Source: Sequoia sempervirens (lineage: Eukaryota; Streptophyta; Pinopsida; Cupressales; Cupressaceae). Taken from it: DNA of 64,000 bases. Position numbers and translations under genes: made by a program. The notes beneath the pieces are model-generated. The model did no database searches, was not told the DNA's origin, and saw nothing but the letters and a program-made list of their open reading frames with translations. This document shows, piece by piece, positions 46,101 to 58,773 of the stretch. The stretch's first letter is position 1. Each line of letters begins with the position of its first letter. Where the stretch lies: contig VDFB02047230.1 in assembly GCA_007258455.2 (NCBI GenBank), positions 153,561,797 through 153,625,796 on the forward strand, written 5' to 3'.

Positions 46101-47162
46101 GGGATTTGAGCATTCTAAATTAGATCATTGTGTTTATTATAAAACTGATGGTGATCATTTCCTATTTATTGCATTATATGTTGATGATATGTTATTTATT
46201 GACAAAGGGAAATGTATGATTTTAGAACAGAAGTATCAACTTTCCATTAAATTTGAAATGAAATATCTTGGTGTAGCTAGACATATTCTCGGGATGGAAA
46301 TTAAAAGAGATAGAGTGAATAGAAAGCTATGGATTGGGAAAAGTAAGTATGTCGATTCAATTTTACAAAGATTTAATATGCAGGATTGTGAACCATTGTG
46401 TGTTCTTGTTTCAGTTGGAACAAAGTTATTTATTTTAGATTGTCCAACATCTCCATCAAAGATGGAAGACATGAGAAGAGTGCCTTACCAGAGTGCAGTG
46501 GGAATTTTGATGTATGTTATGGTTTCTACTAGACCAGACATTACCTAAGCAATGGGAGTTCTTTCCAAATATATATCTAATCTTGGTAGAGTTCATTGGG
46601 ATGCAATTAAAAGGGTCTTCAAATATTTGTGCAGTACTTCAGATTATTCCCTATGTTATCATAGTAATGTGACTGAAAATGAGATTTCCCTTGATATTCA
46701 TGGTTATGTGGATTCATACTAGGTAGGTGATATTGATAGCAGACGGTCCACCATTTCTTATGTGTTTACTTTATTTGGTGGTGCAATTAGTTGGATAAGT
46801 GACAAGATGTAGTTACTTTGTCTACCACTGAAGCAAAGTACATGATAGCTACTCATGCTTGTAAAGAAGCCATTTGGATTAAGAGACTGTGTTTAGATAT
46901 TAGAATAAAACAAGGTGTGGTGTTAATTTATTGTGATAGTTAGAGTGCGATATGTCTATCCAAGAACTTGAAATTTCATGCCAGGACCAAACACATTGAT
47001 GTACAGTATCATTTTGTTCGAGAAATGGTCAAAGATGGCAAGGTGAAGTTAGTTAAGGTAGAGATTTTGATGAATGTTGTTGATTCTTTAACTAAGCATG
47101 TGAGCACAAAGAAGTTTGGATGGTGTTCAAAAATTATGGGCGTTTTGGCCCCTAGCAATTAA
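43184..47162 (+). pseudogene. copia gag-pol of element F
   Basis: Gag starts at 43184 with an FFGNNFEMWKMKM-type segment. The zinc knuckle near 43880 reads CWNCGKPGHVHKEY, with the last Cys replaced by Tyr. The protease site near 44030 reads WLIDLGTSFHMT, with Leu where the family has Ser or Thr. Integrase shows HQRLGHNG, then HSNVFGP and FIDDYSRRTWVYF. Its catalytic Glu codon after NGVV is TAA. RT has ARLVAKGYSQVEDVDYGEIF, AFLHGDLEKDIYM and an intact YVDDM box near 46180. RNase H ends with KFHARTKHIDVQYHFVRE near 47025. Many stops are TAG where the family has Gln or Trp. It cannot make functional proteins. Confidence 0.92.
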
Positions 47163-47219
47163 GAGACAATGTTTACTCCCTCTGGCTGCTCTTGCAAGGT
47201 GTTTGACAAGTGAGAGATT

Positions 47220-47858
47220 TGTTGGGAAATTGTTTCTCAACTGTGCAATTATACAAAGGTTATTGTTGATAGGATATATATATATATCCTTGTTATACTG
47301 ATACGTGTAATATACAACAACAACATCAAGGGGGAGGAGTGGGATGAGTGTAGATAATTTTTTGTTAACTTTTTTAGGAAACTCCTAAAATGGCTGACAT
47401 ACATTAAATAAATGTTACATTGTAAATATAGATCATTAATTATTAGGTTTTAGATCTAATGGTGGATATTTTGTTGGCCTGTCTTGCCCTAAAATGTAAT
47501 CCTATTTTACGAAGGAATTGTATTACGGTTACAGTAGAGAGACAATGATGTTTTTTGAGAGTTTAATAGAGGTCATGTTCTCTCTTGATCTCTAAGTGGT
47601 GATACTCCTATGAGAAGCTTGTTTTGCAAGTATTGTAATATTTGTGATTTACCGAATAATATATTGGGTTGCTTTTGGAGTGTAGGGTTTTTCTCCCGAA
47701 AGGGTTTTCCCCACGTAAATCACTATGTCATGGTATGCATGATATTTATGTATATTTCTATTTAAGTTTTTGTAACTGTTAAAGATCTGTAAAAGTCTTT
47801 CATTATTCTCCTCTCAAGATTAGTGAAGGAAGTTGTTCTACTACCTATCTTCCTTACA
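47220..47858 (+). repeat. 3' LTR of element F
   Basis: 639 bp with the same termini as 42430-43059, and an expanded TA run at 47276-47288 where the 5' LTR has a CA run. Confidence 0.94.
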
Positions 47859-47869
47859 TTATTGTGTAT

Positions 47870-48300
47870 TTTTTTTAGTTTAATTAAACATAGGTTTTTC
47901 ACTAAAAATCAAGCTTTTTGTTCTACACATGTGGAAAAATAGCATAGTATCAAAAAAAATTCTAAAAAATATATATGCACTAGATATTCATGTCCTTGAT
48001 GATCCAACAAAAAAAATAAAAATTCAATACATACAAAAAGGTAGTGTTAGCAAGTAAACCTATGTCTAAATTGTAATTGGTTTGACTTCAAAACTTAATT
48101 AAGAAAAAAATATTCAATAAAACACTATGAAAACAATTGCATGCACTAGATATCATAGTTACGAATCTAAACTTGAAAAAAATAGAATTTTATCCTTCAT
48201 AGAAAAAAAGTTGTGTTAGCAAGTACATGTCACTCTTTAATAATGGTGTTTATTGTTAAAAACTAATTTTAAAAGGGGATGGAAAAGGAAATGCAATTTG
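47870..48300 (-). repeat. Dispersed repeat, copy 1
   Basis: The reverse complement of this stretch shares an ordered set of motifs with 59290-59660: CTTTTTTTCT, AAGGATAAAATT, ATATCTAG, TTAATTAA, TTGAAGTCA, then TTTTTCCAC, TGTAGAA and GTGAAAAACCTATGTT. It is a diverged two-copy family in inverted orientation. No coding content was seen. Confidence 0.65.
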
Positions 48301-48518
48301 TTTCCATTTTTTTTTAAATTAGAATCTACAAACAAAATGTCACATATCACTAGTTTGCATCATCTTCAAATTCCTCATGGTTTAGCAGCTATAAGTGCCT
48401 GAAAGTGAAGATTTAGTTGAAAAATTCAGTTCAATGTCAAGTTTGGCCAAAAAGTGTAACCCACTATTGTGGGATTACCTAGGTAGAGGAGAGACCTTTA
48501 AACCTTTTAATAAATAAA

Positions 48519-48890
48519 ATTCCAAATGATACTATCATCCAAACCCCCACTACATGCAGGGACAAGAGACCCCCCATGGGGAGACCATCACACGAAAGGG
48601 GAATAGGAGGACAACAAGGTGAACAACATTCACTATCCATAGTAGAACAACATTCCAAATGTTAATATCATCCCAACCCCCACTACATGCGGGGACAAGA
48701 GACCCCCCATTGGGAGACCATCATCACATGAAAGGGGAATGGGAGGACAACAAGGTGAACAATAGTCACTATACACAATAGAACAACATTCCAAATAATT
48801 CTATCATACAGACCCCCAATGGGGAGACCATCATTGCATGAAAGGGGAATAGGAGGAAAATGAGGTGAACAATAGTCACCATCCATAGAA
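48519..48890. repeat. Tandem array, 133-136-bp unit, three copies
   Basis: Units start ATTCCAAAT at 48519, 48652 and 48788. They contain GGGGAGACCATCA and GAAAGGGGAAT(A/G)GGAGGA. The third lacks the CCCACTACATGC(A/G)GGGACA segment. The array abuts the minus-strand DUF4283 fossil. Confidence 0.88.
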
Positions 48891-49562
48891 GAAAATGGAT
48901 ATCAATATCCACCAGAATACAAGCAAATGTCAAATTCCCCATATAAGAAGAAAAATCACCAACCTTCAAAAAGTAACCAATGGAGTTTCTGGAATGGCCT
49001 CATAACAAGACTCCTCCCAAATTTGGAGGGGGATATTCAAGAGTCTAACCCACATCATAATCACACTCATTGGTTCAATAAGGGGGTTGAAGAAAGAATT
49101 CCAGCATTTGAGTGAGAGAGAGTGCTCACCCCAAGCCCAAAATGACCCAACATTGAACAATGTTCCTTAGAAGAAGCAAAGGAAGAAATGAAAATCCTTA
49201 GCATAAGGGAAGTGCTCAGTTTTACCAGTTACAATGGGCCTCCAAGAATCTAAATCCCATTGGTGCAATTCGGGAAGAGAGGGATAGAAGTTGGAAATTT
49301 GATACACATATCCCTGACATTGGTAGAAACCCTCATTCTTAGAAACATTCTCCCCACAAACCACAACTGGGGAAGGTTTTGCATAGGGGAGGGAACACCC
49401 GTGGAGGGTGAGAAAGACAAGATCTAGATGCCAAAGAGTAACTGAAAACCCCACATCAGCAGAAGGTATGAGAGGAGGGGCAAACAGGGTCAAACCTGCA
49501 AGGGGGGCATGAGATGGAGAGGCCTCAACAAGAGGCACACATAGAAGGGGTAGAGACACCAC
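48891..49562 (-). pseudogene. DUF4283-type retroelement ORF fossil
   Basis: On the minus strand the early part reads VVVCGENVSKNEGFYQ and ends at DLDSWRPIVTGKTEHF. After a gap and frame change come WNSFFNPLIE and MMWVRLLNIPLQIWEESCYE. The sequence WVRL.N.PLQ.W following a W.PF/FNP segment is characteristic of DUF4283, found in ORF1-type proteins of plant non-LTR elements. The zinc knuckle and reverse transcriptase were not seen. It matches the plus-strand copy at 52090-53196 and is broken by several stops. Confidence 0.7.
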
Positions 49563-52089
49563 ACTTCAAACCCACCATAGGTTGCGAAAGTAGACTTGAA
49601 GTAGAGCGCCTTGCAGAAGTAGAAGCTCTCAAAGGAGACTTGAGAGTTGATGTAGGGGCGCACAGGAGATCAAACATGAGAGAGATTTTAAAAAATGTGA
49701 CTATTTCTAACATATTTGTGTTTTATTTCACTATTATCAATAAATATTGTATCAACTTTACATTTGAATGTGTTAATGTCTAAAATTATTAGATTAAACT
49801 ATTAAATAGAAAGAATATTTATTTTCCTTTTATCTTTGAATTTATTTCATAAAAAATCATTATTTAAATCACTTTTCATGATTAACTTAAAAGAAATAGT
49901 TAGAGATGAATTGAAATAATGGATCTTCATATCTTTTTTTTTCAAATTGAAATTAATTCAAAGCCGTACATATGAAAAAATATTTCTATCATACCTACCA
50001 AATTTCCATGGAAACAAATAACAACCTTTCTCCATGGAGTGTTGGTTGTTCATTCTAGGATCCTTACGTTCCATTGTCAAAATTTATACATATAAATTAT
50101 TGTCAAAATTTCTTTACATATAAATTTTCCTTTTGAATTTCTTATTTATATTGAAACAAAGTGATTTTACTCATTCAAAGTATGTGTTAAAGATCTTTTA
50201 TTGTTTTGATGTGTTAACTTCTATTCTCAAGGATATTATTTTGATTTCACTCATTGTCAATATGGAATCAATATTTATTTTCATTATGTATAGGCATTTA
50301 TTTTTAAAATTATATTTCTTCTTATAATGTCTTTCAATTTTCTACAAATAATATTTTATTGTTTAATGTAAGATTATTTGAAGAATTTGAGTTTCTAATA
50401 TGTTCCATACTATGTTTCAATAAGTTAATTCTATTGCATACATTTTTTTTTGATAAATTTGATATTTGATAGCTTACTATTTAGTTGAGAGTTAAACACT
50501 ATCATTTTTCTTGAAAATTAAAATGTATAATATTAGGTACAAGTATGACAACAAAGAACAATAAACAAAATTTCTTTGTTTACAATTTTTGACTAGTATA
50601 GATATTTAAAATACATCTATTAAGAGACACCAAGAGATATCTCTCGATGTTTGAAATATCTTTTATAAATGATGACAAAATTATATGCAAACAAAACTTT
50701 TTCAATTACTTTGGAACTATTTTTTAAAATAAAAGATTTATTAATTTAAACTACAACAAATAAATAAATTTCATTAAAAAATAAAATATTTCAATTTAAA
50801 CTCTAACTGGTAATTATAATTAAAAAACACAAAATTTTAATAATTAACTTGTTCTAATTACACTCTTCTTTTTTACAATAGGAGTGTCTCTCCGACCCAT
50901 CCCAACAATTCAACAACCCAACAACCCGTATCTTGAATACTTGAGATGAGCTAATTCTAATCACACTTTCACTTCTTCCTGAGCATTTTCGATGACGTAA
51001 CTTATTTGAATGGTGCTCTCGCTTCTTCCTGAAACCCTTGCTCATGGTTTGTCACTGATCTAGCCGCCGCATCCCTCATCTAATGTTGCTTTTCTCCTAG
51101 TGGTAGCCTTGGCTTTTCTCCTCTCTTGGGGCTCTCGTATCATTGTGGGCTCTACATTGGTCACTAATGGTGGCATTGTTTCAGCTGTTGCCTCTATTGA
51201 CGTCATATAAGTTGTGGCTATTAAAGGGGTCAATTTTTTTTGCATAACCTCTCTCTTGCTCAATGGCTTGTTGAGCCTTTTAGTAATGCTCCATTTTTCT
51301 ATTACTACATTGTTGTGGATGATATTTAATGGAACACGTCAATTCATGGAACATCATCTATTAATTTTGATAAACAACCATAACTAGAAATCATTTTAAG
51401 TGCTTGTGTTCAATCATATGGATCTAAGGATGAATATTCACATATCTATTTGAGATCAGAGAATGAAATCTCTTTGATTTCAAAGGTTAGAGGATGCCAC
51501 CCCTTTGGTTAGAGGATGATATCACTCAGTTGTAGTATCAGAGCTTCATCTGGTCACAGATCAATCATGTTGTATGGGATTCTAGTTGATGTTTGTTAAG
51601 TATGCATATGGAAATTTATCATTATTTATTGTTATTGTAGTTTGTTGATATTTTTGAACATTTTAATGCACTTAAATTCTTTTGTAATAAGGAAAGGATT
51701 AGGAGTTATATCTGTTATTTATTGGGTTATTGTTTAGAATGCAATGGTAATAATATGATATAAACAATGATTAATTCTAAGTTTGATAAAATCTGAGTTA
51801 AATACTAAAATTCAATATTATTTGCCTTAAATACTTAAAATTTGAAAAGGGTTTAAAATTGATTTAAAGTCAAATTTATATAATTATTTTGGATTGGGAC
51901 ATTACATTGTTGCTCTTGGCTCATCACCATAGCCAAGAGTCTCTCTTGCAACTAGTGGCAACATAGCTTCAGATTTTGCTAACTTTGGTGGTTGATTTTT
52001 TGGTGGCTACATTGGATTTGGTAATGTTGCTAGGTCCTTGACTGCTATAGGAAATGGCTATCATGTTCACCTTTCTAGTGTTATTGTGA
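49563..52089. other. AT-rich stretch between two DUF4283 fossils
   Basis: Mostly AT-rich. The minus-strand frame at 51060-51263 and plus-strand DNA at 51900-52089 have Ser/Thr/Val-rich translations like linker regions of such proteins, but cannot be assigned. Confidence 0.4.
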
Positions 52090-53196
52090 GAATGGGTTGA
52101 TAAAACTTTGCATCAATTAGTGGTTCTGGGAATGCTCACCATCAAAGGGATAATCTATGACCCATCCCTGAGCACAATCTTCCCCTATGGTGGTGTGTGG
52201 GTATGATGTCTTGGAAAATATAGGTTTTTTTTTACATAAGGGATCAATATGCAAATTTAAAAATCTTTGGCCTATCATGTCTGATTTACAAAAATGGGTC
52301 TTGGATTCTTGGAGGTCTATCATTGAGGGGAAGATTGAGCTCTTCCCTTATACTACAAGATTCTACATTGTGTCTTTTGACTCTTTAAAGGATAGGGATT
52401 TGGTGCTTGATAACAAGTTGTGGATGTGAGGAGGACTACTTCCTCCAACCCCCTTCCTAAATCTCTCAATGTTAGAAATGTGTGGGTTCACCTTCTGAAT
52501 CTTCTTCTCCAATTTTGGGAGGATTCCTACTATGAGGCTATGGACAACTCTATTGATTGTTCGTTGAAGGTTGAATCACTATTTCCTACATGAGTCACTC
52601 TACATTTGCTCGAATCGTGGTGGATATTGATATCTCCAAGCCTCTTCATGGGAGTGTTGTCTTGATGATAGGGGATATGCCTTGGACTCAATCACTTGAT
52701 AATGAGGTTATCCCCTTCATATATAGATAACCCTCAACCACTTGTTCACTCTCCCAATGCAAGGGCATTGTAATGTGATGGGAGAATGCCAACACAAACA
52801 ACTTGATCGCTCATGCTTTTGAATCTCTAGTTGATGGTTCCTCTCAAGATGACGAGTCTTCTTAGGATATGGAAGTGAATTTAGCAACTCTAGCAAGTCT
52901 TGCTCCTATTACTTCATTGGCTCATATTGGTGAGCCCCAACCACCTACTGTAGTTACTCAAGTTACTATACAATTGGATTTAGAATTTTTTATCCTACTC
53001 ATGATGCTCAACCTACTAAGACTTGAGAATCCTTTGTTCCTGTTGTTCACATAGTTGGGGCCTCTAGGATGGAGTCCCCTCCTACTTCTCCTAGTTTTGT
53101 TGACTTGGATAATGATATTTATTGGACTATTGTATAAAGAAAAAATAAAGGTCTTCTGAAATATGTCTCCCAATATAATACTCGAGTGAAGAGTGT
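52090..53196 (+). pseudogene. DUF4283-type retroelement ORF fossil, opposite orientation
   Basis: The plus strand reads VVCGYDVLENIGFFLHKGS, then DLQKWVLDSWRSIIEGKIEL and SFDSLKDRDLVLDNKLWM. A stop follows, then NVWVHLLNLLLQFWEDSYYE and STFARIVVDIDISKPLHGSV. This matches the DUF4283 order (entry strand, loop with W, WVRL-like block, ARI.V.ID.S). A later segment, DIYWTIV, resembles the end of such ORFs. The sequence is cut at 53197 by the LTR of element E. Confidence 0.78.
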
Positions 53197-53557
53197 TGTT
53201 AGAGTAAAAGATAAATTTCTAATTAATTAGGTCCCTTCTTACACTAGCTATTTAAGCTTACTTAGGTCATGTGCTCTTTTTTGTCTCAAGTCATAGGATG
53301 AGGACACATGTCATGATCTAATTTTATCCTCACCCAAGGTTTCATCTAGAGTTTTTTTCTTTTTCTTTTTCATTATTATAAGGATTCACTATTGTATTAT
53401 ATATTCAATGCATATTTTTAATGATTCATACTTTTTTTGAATCAATATTCTCTTTAGCCTCCATAGTAATTTCTATTGTTTGTTCTCCCACTCTATGGTA
53501 GGTGTTTGATTGCAAGAGATCTTTGGGATCTTTAAGGTTGATGAATCAACTCCAACA
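53197..53557 (+). repeat. 5' LTR of element E
   Basis: Begins TGTTAGAGTAAAAGATAAA and ends CAACTCCAACA directly before TGGTATTAGAGC (53558-53569). The 3' partner is not in the window. Confidence 0.78.
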
Positions 53558-54800
53558 TGGTATTAGAGCTCTAGATATGTGATTCCCTATCCTATTTTTG
53601 AGAGACTTTACCTTGAGAAAAAATGGTCTATCCTAGAGAAACATAAACCTCACCATTGTGTCTAGAACATTAAAAAACCCTAAGACTGCTCTCCAAATAC
53701 CAAAACCAATGTAGAGAAAATTTAGGATATTTTTGGGCTGCAAAAATTTAGAGGGTTTAATTATTTTTAGTTGTATAAATTCTACATGATGATACATATC
53801 TGTATTCCATATGGTACCATACAGTTAGTTGTCGTATTGTGCAGTTGTGCAATTTTTGGGTGACTATTTGATTTTCTTGATGAGATTTTTAGATTTCTCG
53901 GTATTCATACATGTTAAGTGTAGAATTGTGTTAGGATAATGTTAATATATTATGAGGTTTTAGATTCAAAGGTAGCTTGTTAAATTTTATAGGTGATTTT
54001 TTGCATTTGTGGGCTATTTTCCATTTTTTGATTGTTAGTAAGTTTTTTGACCTTCTTTGGTGGCTATTTCCTTGAAACCACCCAATGACCACAATTGGTA
54101 TCACGATCCACCACCATAGATTCTCAACCTTTCCTACCTACTATCAAATCCTACTGTAGCCAAACCCTTGTGTAAAACCTACCCTTGGTCATGTGGGTGA
54201 GACTGGCTTGTTTTTGAGCCCATGTTTGATTTTGAAGCCAAATTGGAGGAATTTTGAAAAAAATGACTACATCTTGAGCATATGGATTTATATTTTTTCA
54301 AATGAGATATCATCAAAAATTTAGTTTTGAGGACTTTCCAATGGTGCTAGTATGTTTTCTAGATTTTGTCATTGGTGAGATTTATCACTTGTTGAAGTCA
54401 TATCTACTTATTTATGCCTCTAAGCTCATAATTTTTCCTTGAACCTCCTTTTCATTATTCTTGTGACATTGGAGAGTTGGTTCAACACTTTACATCGATC
54501 TTAGACTTTATTTTCTTATTTACTAGTTACAAAGAGATACAAATAGAAGTGAATTTTTTCATTTCTTACTTTTTAGTTATCAAAATTGTAAAAAGGGTTT
54601 GGCTTTTCTTTATTTAGGGGGTAAATTTTCATCTTACAATACCTATACACAAAAAATATTAAAACCAATATATAGTCACTTTGCACAACTCAAAACCAAA
54701 TATACACATGGTGGAAACCTCTACATTCAAGCACCTTACACTGCATAGGATGAAATCACAATACTGTGTCACTTTTTGGAAAAGTTGGACATTTATATTT

Positions 54801-55179
54801 GTTGGTGTGAATAAATGTCTTGTACCTAGTTAATTCACTCACTAGGGACTTAGGGGACATATTCACATGTTAAGTTTACTTAGGATTATAAGATTTTTTC
54901 TAGAAGTCTTAGTTGTCATTTCTAGATATTATCTTATCTTAGGTAGTTATGAGTTAGTTGTCTCATGTTATAGGATTAAGACACTTGTCATGATCTTGAC
55001 TAATTCTATGTCTCGCCTTGCCTTTATAAGCAAGGCATCTCATGTACATTTGTATATTCAACCATATTCAATCTTGCATTGTTGAAGCAAACTATTGTTG
55101 CCATTCTCTCTCTTGTGGAAGATAGTTTGGTCCAACAATTATTCTTGGGGCTGTTGAGGAGTCATCATTAAATCCTACA
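54801..55179 (+). repeat. 5' LTR of element D
   Basis: 379 bp, differing from the 3' LTR by some 25 substitutions and a small indel near its end. Confidence 0.92.
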
Positions 55180-56639
55180 TGGTATCAAAAGAAATATTCT
55201 AGCTATTACATGGTATCAAAGCTTCAATGTTGCAGATTCCTTCCCAGATTTGAGGGTTTCATGTTGGTTTGAAGATTTTACTAGATACATTTTGGGGTTT
55301 CAAGGACCTCACAGTTGAATCCAAGGTGTCAAAAGAAAGTTAGGTTTGTCTTTTGTTTCATTGAATTTGGTTATGTTTTGGTTGATCTATGGAGGTTTCA
55401 ATTAGAGGGTTTTAGTTGCAAGATTTGAAGGTAGTTGAAATTCTAGGGCTCTTTGAGCCCAAATCAACCTCGCCATTAAGATTAGAAGGCTTGAGAGATA
55501 AATTTTGATATAAAATTGTATATATTTGGCCTCAATTGTTTTTGAGGCAAAATTTTTTTGCTCGGACTGGTCGTATGGCTACCTAGGTAGGACAATTTTA
55601 ATATTTGTAGAATATATATAATATTCTATGGGTTTATTTTTTAGGCTAAATATTTTCAATTTGGAAATAATTATTAATTTGGGCAATATTTAATTTTTTT
55701 GGGGGTTTTATAAAGTTTCTATGAATTTATATTATTTGGGATTTTTCAAAACCCTGGTCACAGGCAGTAATTAATTTGTAGGCCTCGTACACCCTTTTTT
55801 GTTGGGTTGTGAATTATTAATGGTCACTGCTTGTCAAACCTATTGGTCAAATTTTTCTTGCAAGCACTTGATCACATCTTTTGCCTCGAGCCCATGGTAT
55901 CCTGGTAGCAATAGGGGTTTAAAGCCCACAACCATCACCTCCAATGGTGGAAGGGCAATGTAGCCCAATCCATTGCCTAGGTGCAACCTCGTGGCCGCCT
56001 GGGAGGTGACAGTTTTATTTTTGCATTGGCAGTGGACAAGGTCACATGGGTGACCAATTTTAAGAATCTGTGAACTCAATTTTTGTGTCAAATTAGCCTT
56101 CCAATTGTCGATTTGCCCCTAAAGCTCTAAAATAGGTTTTTTTTCAAATTGTCATAACTTTTGATCCAAGAGGCTATTTTTTGAAACACAATTTTATTGG
56201 AAAGAAGATTCTCTAAATTTTCTAGTGGTGCAATTATTTTGCAAAAAAAATTGATTTTTTGTTCCATTTTTTAGGGTTGAAGTTAGATCTTGCTTTTTAG
56301 CCTTCGAGCTCATAAGTTTTTGCTCTGGACTCCATTTTTCTTGATTCTTGTAGCATCAAGAAGGTATTATGGAGAAATACAATTCTATCCATGTACTTTT
56401 TTTCAGATATTTTCTAGAATTTCATAGTTTTAGTTTGAAGTTGGTACTTTTGGATACATTGTTGTAAATTTGCAAAAAAAAGTGTCAATTTCTTTGGGAC
56501 AAAGGGGTTAATTACTTGTATTGTGAAGGGAATTTTCTTTTCCTCTATTGTACTTTATGATTTTATCATGGATTTTCCAATAGTGGTGTTTGTAACTCCA
56601 TATAACTATCATGAATGAAAATCACAAATGAGGATGGTA

Positions 56640-57937
56640 TTGTTAAAATTGAAGTTGCAAAGAATCACATTTGGCACAAATTAAGAACCCACAAGAGCTA
56701 CAAAAAGAAGATGATGGATTGATAGAAGGGATGAAGCACTTGGTACTCTTCTTTTGTCCATTTATCTAGATCTTAGATATCATGTTGCATCTTGCACACA
56801 TCCTAATCAAATTTGGACTACTTCAGAGGGTCTCTTTGGTAAGCCAGATAAAATGAGAAATTTTAAGTTCAAGAAAGAACTAATGAGTCTAAATCCTTCA
56901 TATTTTGACAATATCTAAGATTTTTTCTCTAAGATCAATTCTCTTGGATTGTAGTTATCTAATTGTGGGGTCACTAAAGAGGATGGACACTTGATTCTTT
57001 CTATTCTTGCTAAGCTTGGTCTTGATTATTCAGTGTTTGTTTCAACATTCTATGTTATAATGGATGCCCTTGGTAATCCATACAAAATCCCTTATGATGA
57101 ATTTATAGCTCAACTCACAAGGGAACAAGCAAAGTTGGCACACATGGGCACATTGAAGTCTTCCCAAACTCATGCTCTTCTTACAAAGGATACAAAGACT
57201 TCAAGTGGCAAGGGTAAGAAGCAGAATAAGGAACCAAAGTCTAATGAGAAAGGTAAATATTTTCATTCACATAGTACTCCCAATTCCACTCTCTCTTCTA
57301 AAGAGGACTCATCAAAAAGAAGTTTAAATGTGCATATTGTAAGATTAGGACATGATGCTCATATAGATGTTGTAATAAGAAGATTGATGAATTCACACAC
57401 CTTCTTAAAAAGAATAACATATAGTCCCTCATTAGTATCTTCTTCTTCAACATCTCAATCAATAGCAACTTCATCATCACAGTTAGAGAACACAAAAATA
57501 CAACTAGGTCACACAAAATGAAATGACAAGCACTCTTGGCCTCTATAATTCCTTAATATAATAAATGGATTCTTGATTTAGGGGCATCTCATCATATGTC
57601 ATCATCTATGGGAATTTTCTCTTCTTTTGAGCCTCATAATTCACCTCATATTTAAATGGGTAACAATAATTATATGAAGGTAAGTGGGAAGGGTTCTATT
57701 GACATGGGAGAGGGAACTTTAAATGATTTACTTTGTGTTCCTTCTTTGTCCACTAATCTCCTTTATGTTTATCAAATTACCCATGTTGGTCAAGGTAAAA
57801 TAGTTGAGTTCACTCCTAATAGAGTGTACACAAGGGTCTTGGAGACTAGGGATATTGTTGCTATCAGAATGGTAGATCATTCATCTCATTTGTATTATTT
57901 TTCTCATTTTCTTCAAAAGAAGATAATGTTCTTTTGA
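56640..57937 (+). pseudogene. copia gag and protease remnant of element D
   Basis: The gag-like segment includes DEALGTLLLSIYLDLRYHVA, then ILSILAKLGLDYSVFVSTFY and YDEFIAQLTREQAKLAHMGT (open from 56991 to 57521). A Lys/Ser-rich tail follows where a zinc knuckle would be, and the knuckle itself is not recognisable. The protease site near 57575 reads WILDLGASHHMS, with Leu in place of Ser or Thr. A pre-integrase start (LSTNLLYVYQITHVGQGKIV) ends at 57937. The rest of pol is absent. Related gag blocks occur in element E at 60160-60600. Confidence 0.85.
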
Positions 57938-58773
57938 CTGCATATGACACTCCTTTATCGAGTGTGAATCATGTTGTGAGGAGAAGTTTGGTCATCTAAA
58001 CCTTAGTATTCTAGAGACTAGTGATGAGCTTCCTACTTCTCCACCTCCCGCTTCTTTAACCATCAGTGCTTCTATTCAACAAGATGATCATAGTTTTCAG
58101 ATCTTGGTTTGTGGGATGAATATTTGATAGGGATTTCCAGCTTGTTTGTAGAGTCTCATACTATAGATTTGAAGTACACACTTGAGGGGGTTTCTCTCTT
58201 TGATTCTAGTTTCAACACAATTGTTATCCCATCTTCATTGTATTTGGAGGCTGACCATTATTATGTTGTGACTTATTCAAGCTTGGAGGAGCTCCTCATT
58301 AGTTTTCAGAGACACACATGTTTCATCGTTCCTCCTTTCAGTCGGACATGGAGTGGCTTCTACATTAGCCTATGGATTTGTTTCTTCCTAAGGGAAGATG
58401 TGTTGCTTGTAGACATTGGGTTATCTTTTGTTTTCAAGCATGCTTCATCAACATTGGAGTTTCTTCATTGTTGGGGGGGGGATATCTTGTCTCTATATTT
58501 CCCTCTTATGGGGGGCCATTGATTGTATATACATGATGGTTGTAGTCCTTGGGGTCCTCAATAAATCATCTTGTTTGTTTCTTTTCTCTCTTTTGGAGAG
58601 GAGTTTTGTTCCATGAGGTTTTCTCCTTTTCTCTATTTGTGAGAGATTACATTTAGTTAATGCATGCATTGTAAATGGGTACCTATCATGGCCTCATAGC
58701 TAGGACCCATTTTCATAGCATCTTTGTTTCTTTTGCATAATAATCTTCTCCCTAAGTTGCACTTAAGGGGGTT
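57938..58773 (+). other. Non-coding 3' segment of element D
   Basis: It includes the family 3' segment (about 58580-58773) with TTTTCTCC, TGTAAATGGGTACCT, AGGACCCAT, GCATAATAATCTTCTCCCT and AAGTTGCACTTAAGGGGG. Very similar strings precede the 3' LTRs of elements B and C. Confidence 0.8.

Larger units (their letters stand above)
42430..47858 (+). mobile_element. Complete Ty1/copia element, inactive (element F)
   Basis: The 5' LTR (42430-43059) and 3' LTR (47220-47858) both start TGTTGGGAAATTGT and end CTTCCTTACA. An exact 5-bp target duplication TTATT flanks the element (42425-42429 and 47859-47863). The primer-binding site TGGTATCAAAGC lies two bases inside the 5' LTR. The interior has gag, protease, integrase, RT and RNase H in copia order but with many stops. 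The LTRs have drifted clearly, more than those of element B, so F is older. Confidence 0.95.

Noticed and set aside
48519..48890. CRISPR-like repeat array
   Set aside because: Units are contiguous 133-136-bp tandem copies without unique spacers, in a plant genome.
58109..58522. 137-codon frame in element D
   Set aside because: It lies in the non-coding segment where pol has been lost, and the corresponding region in B is not open.
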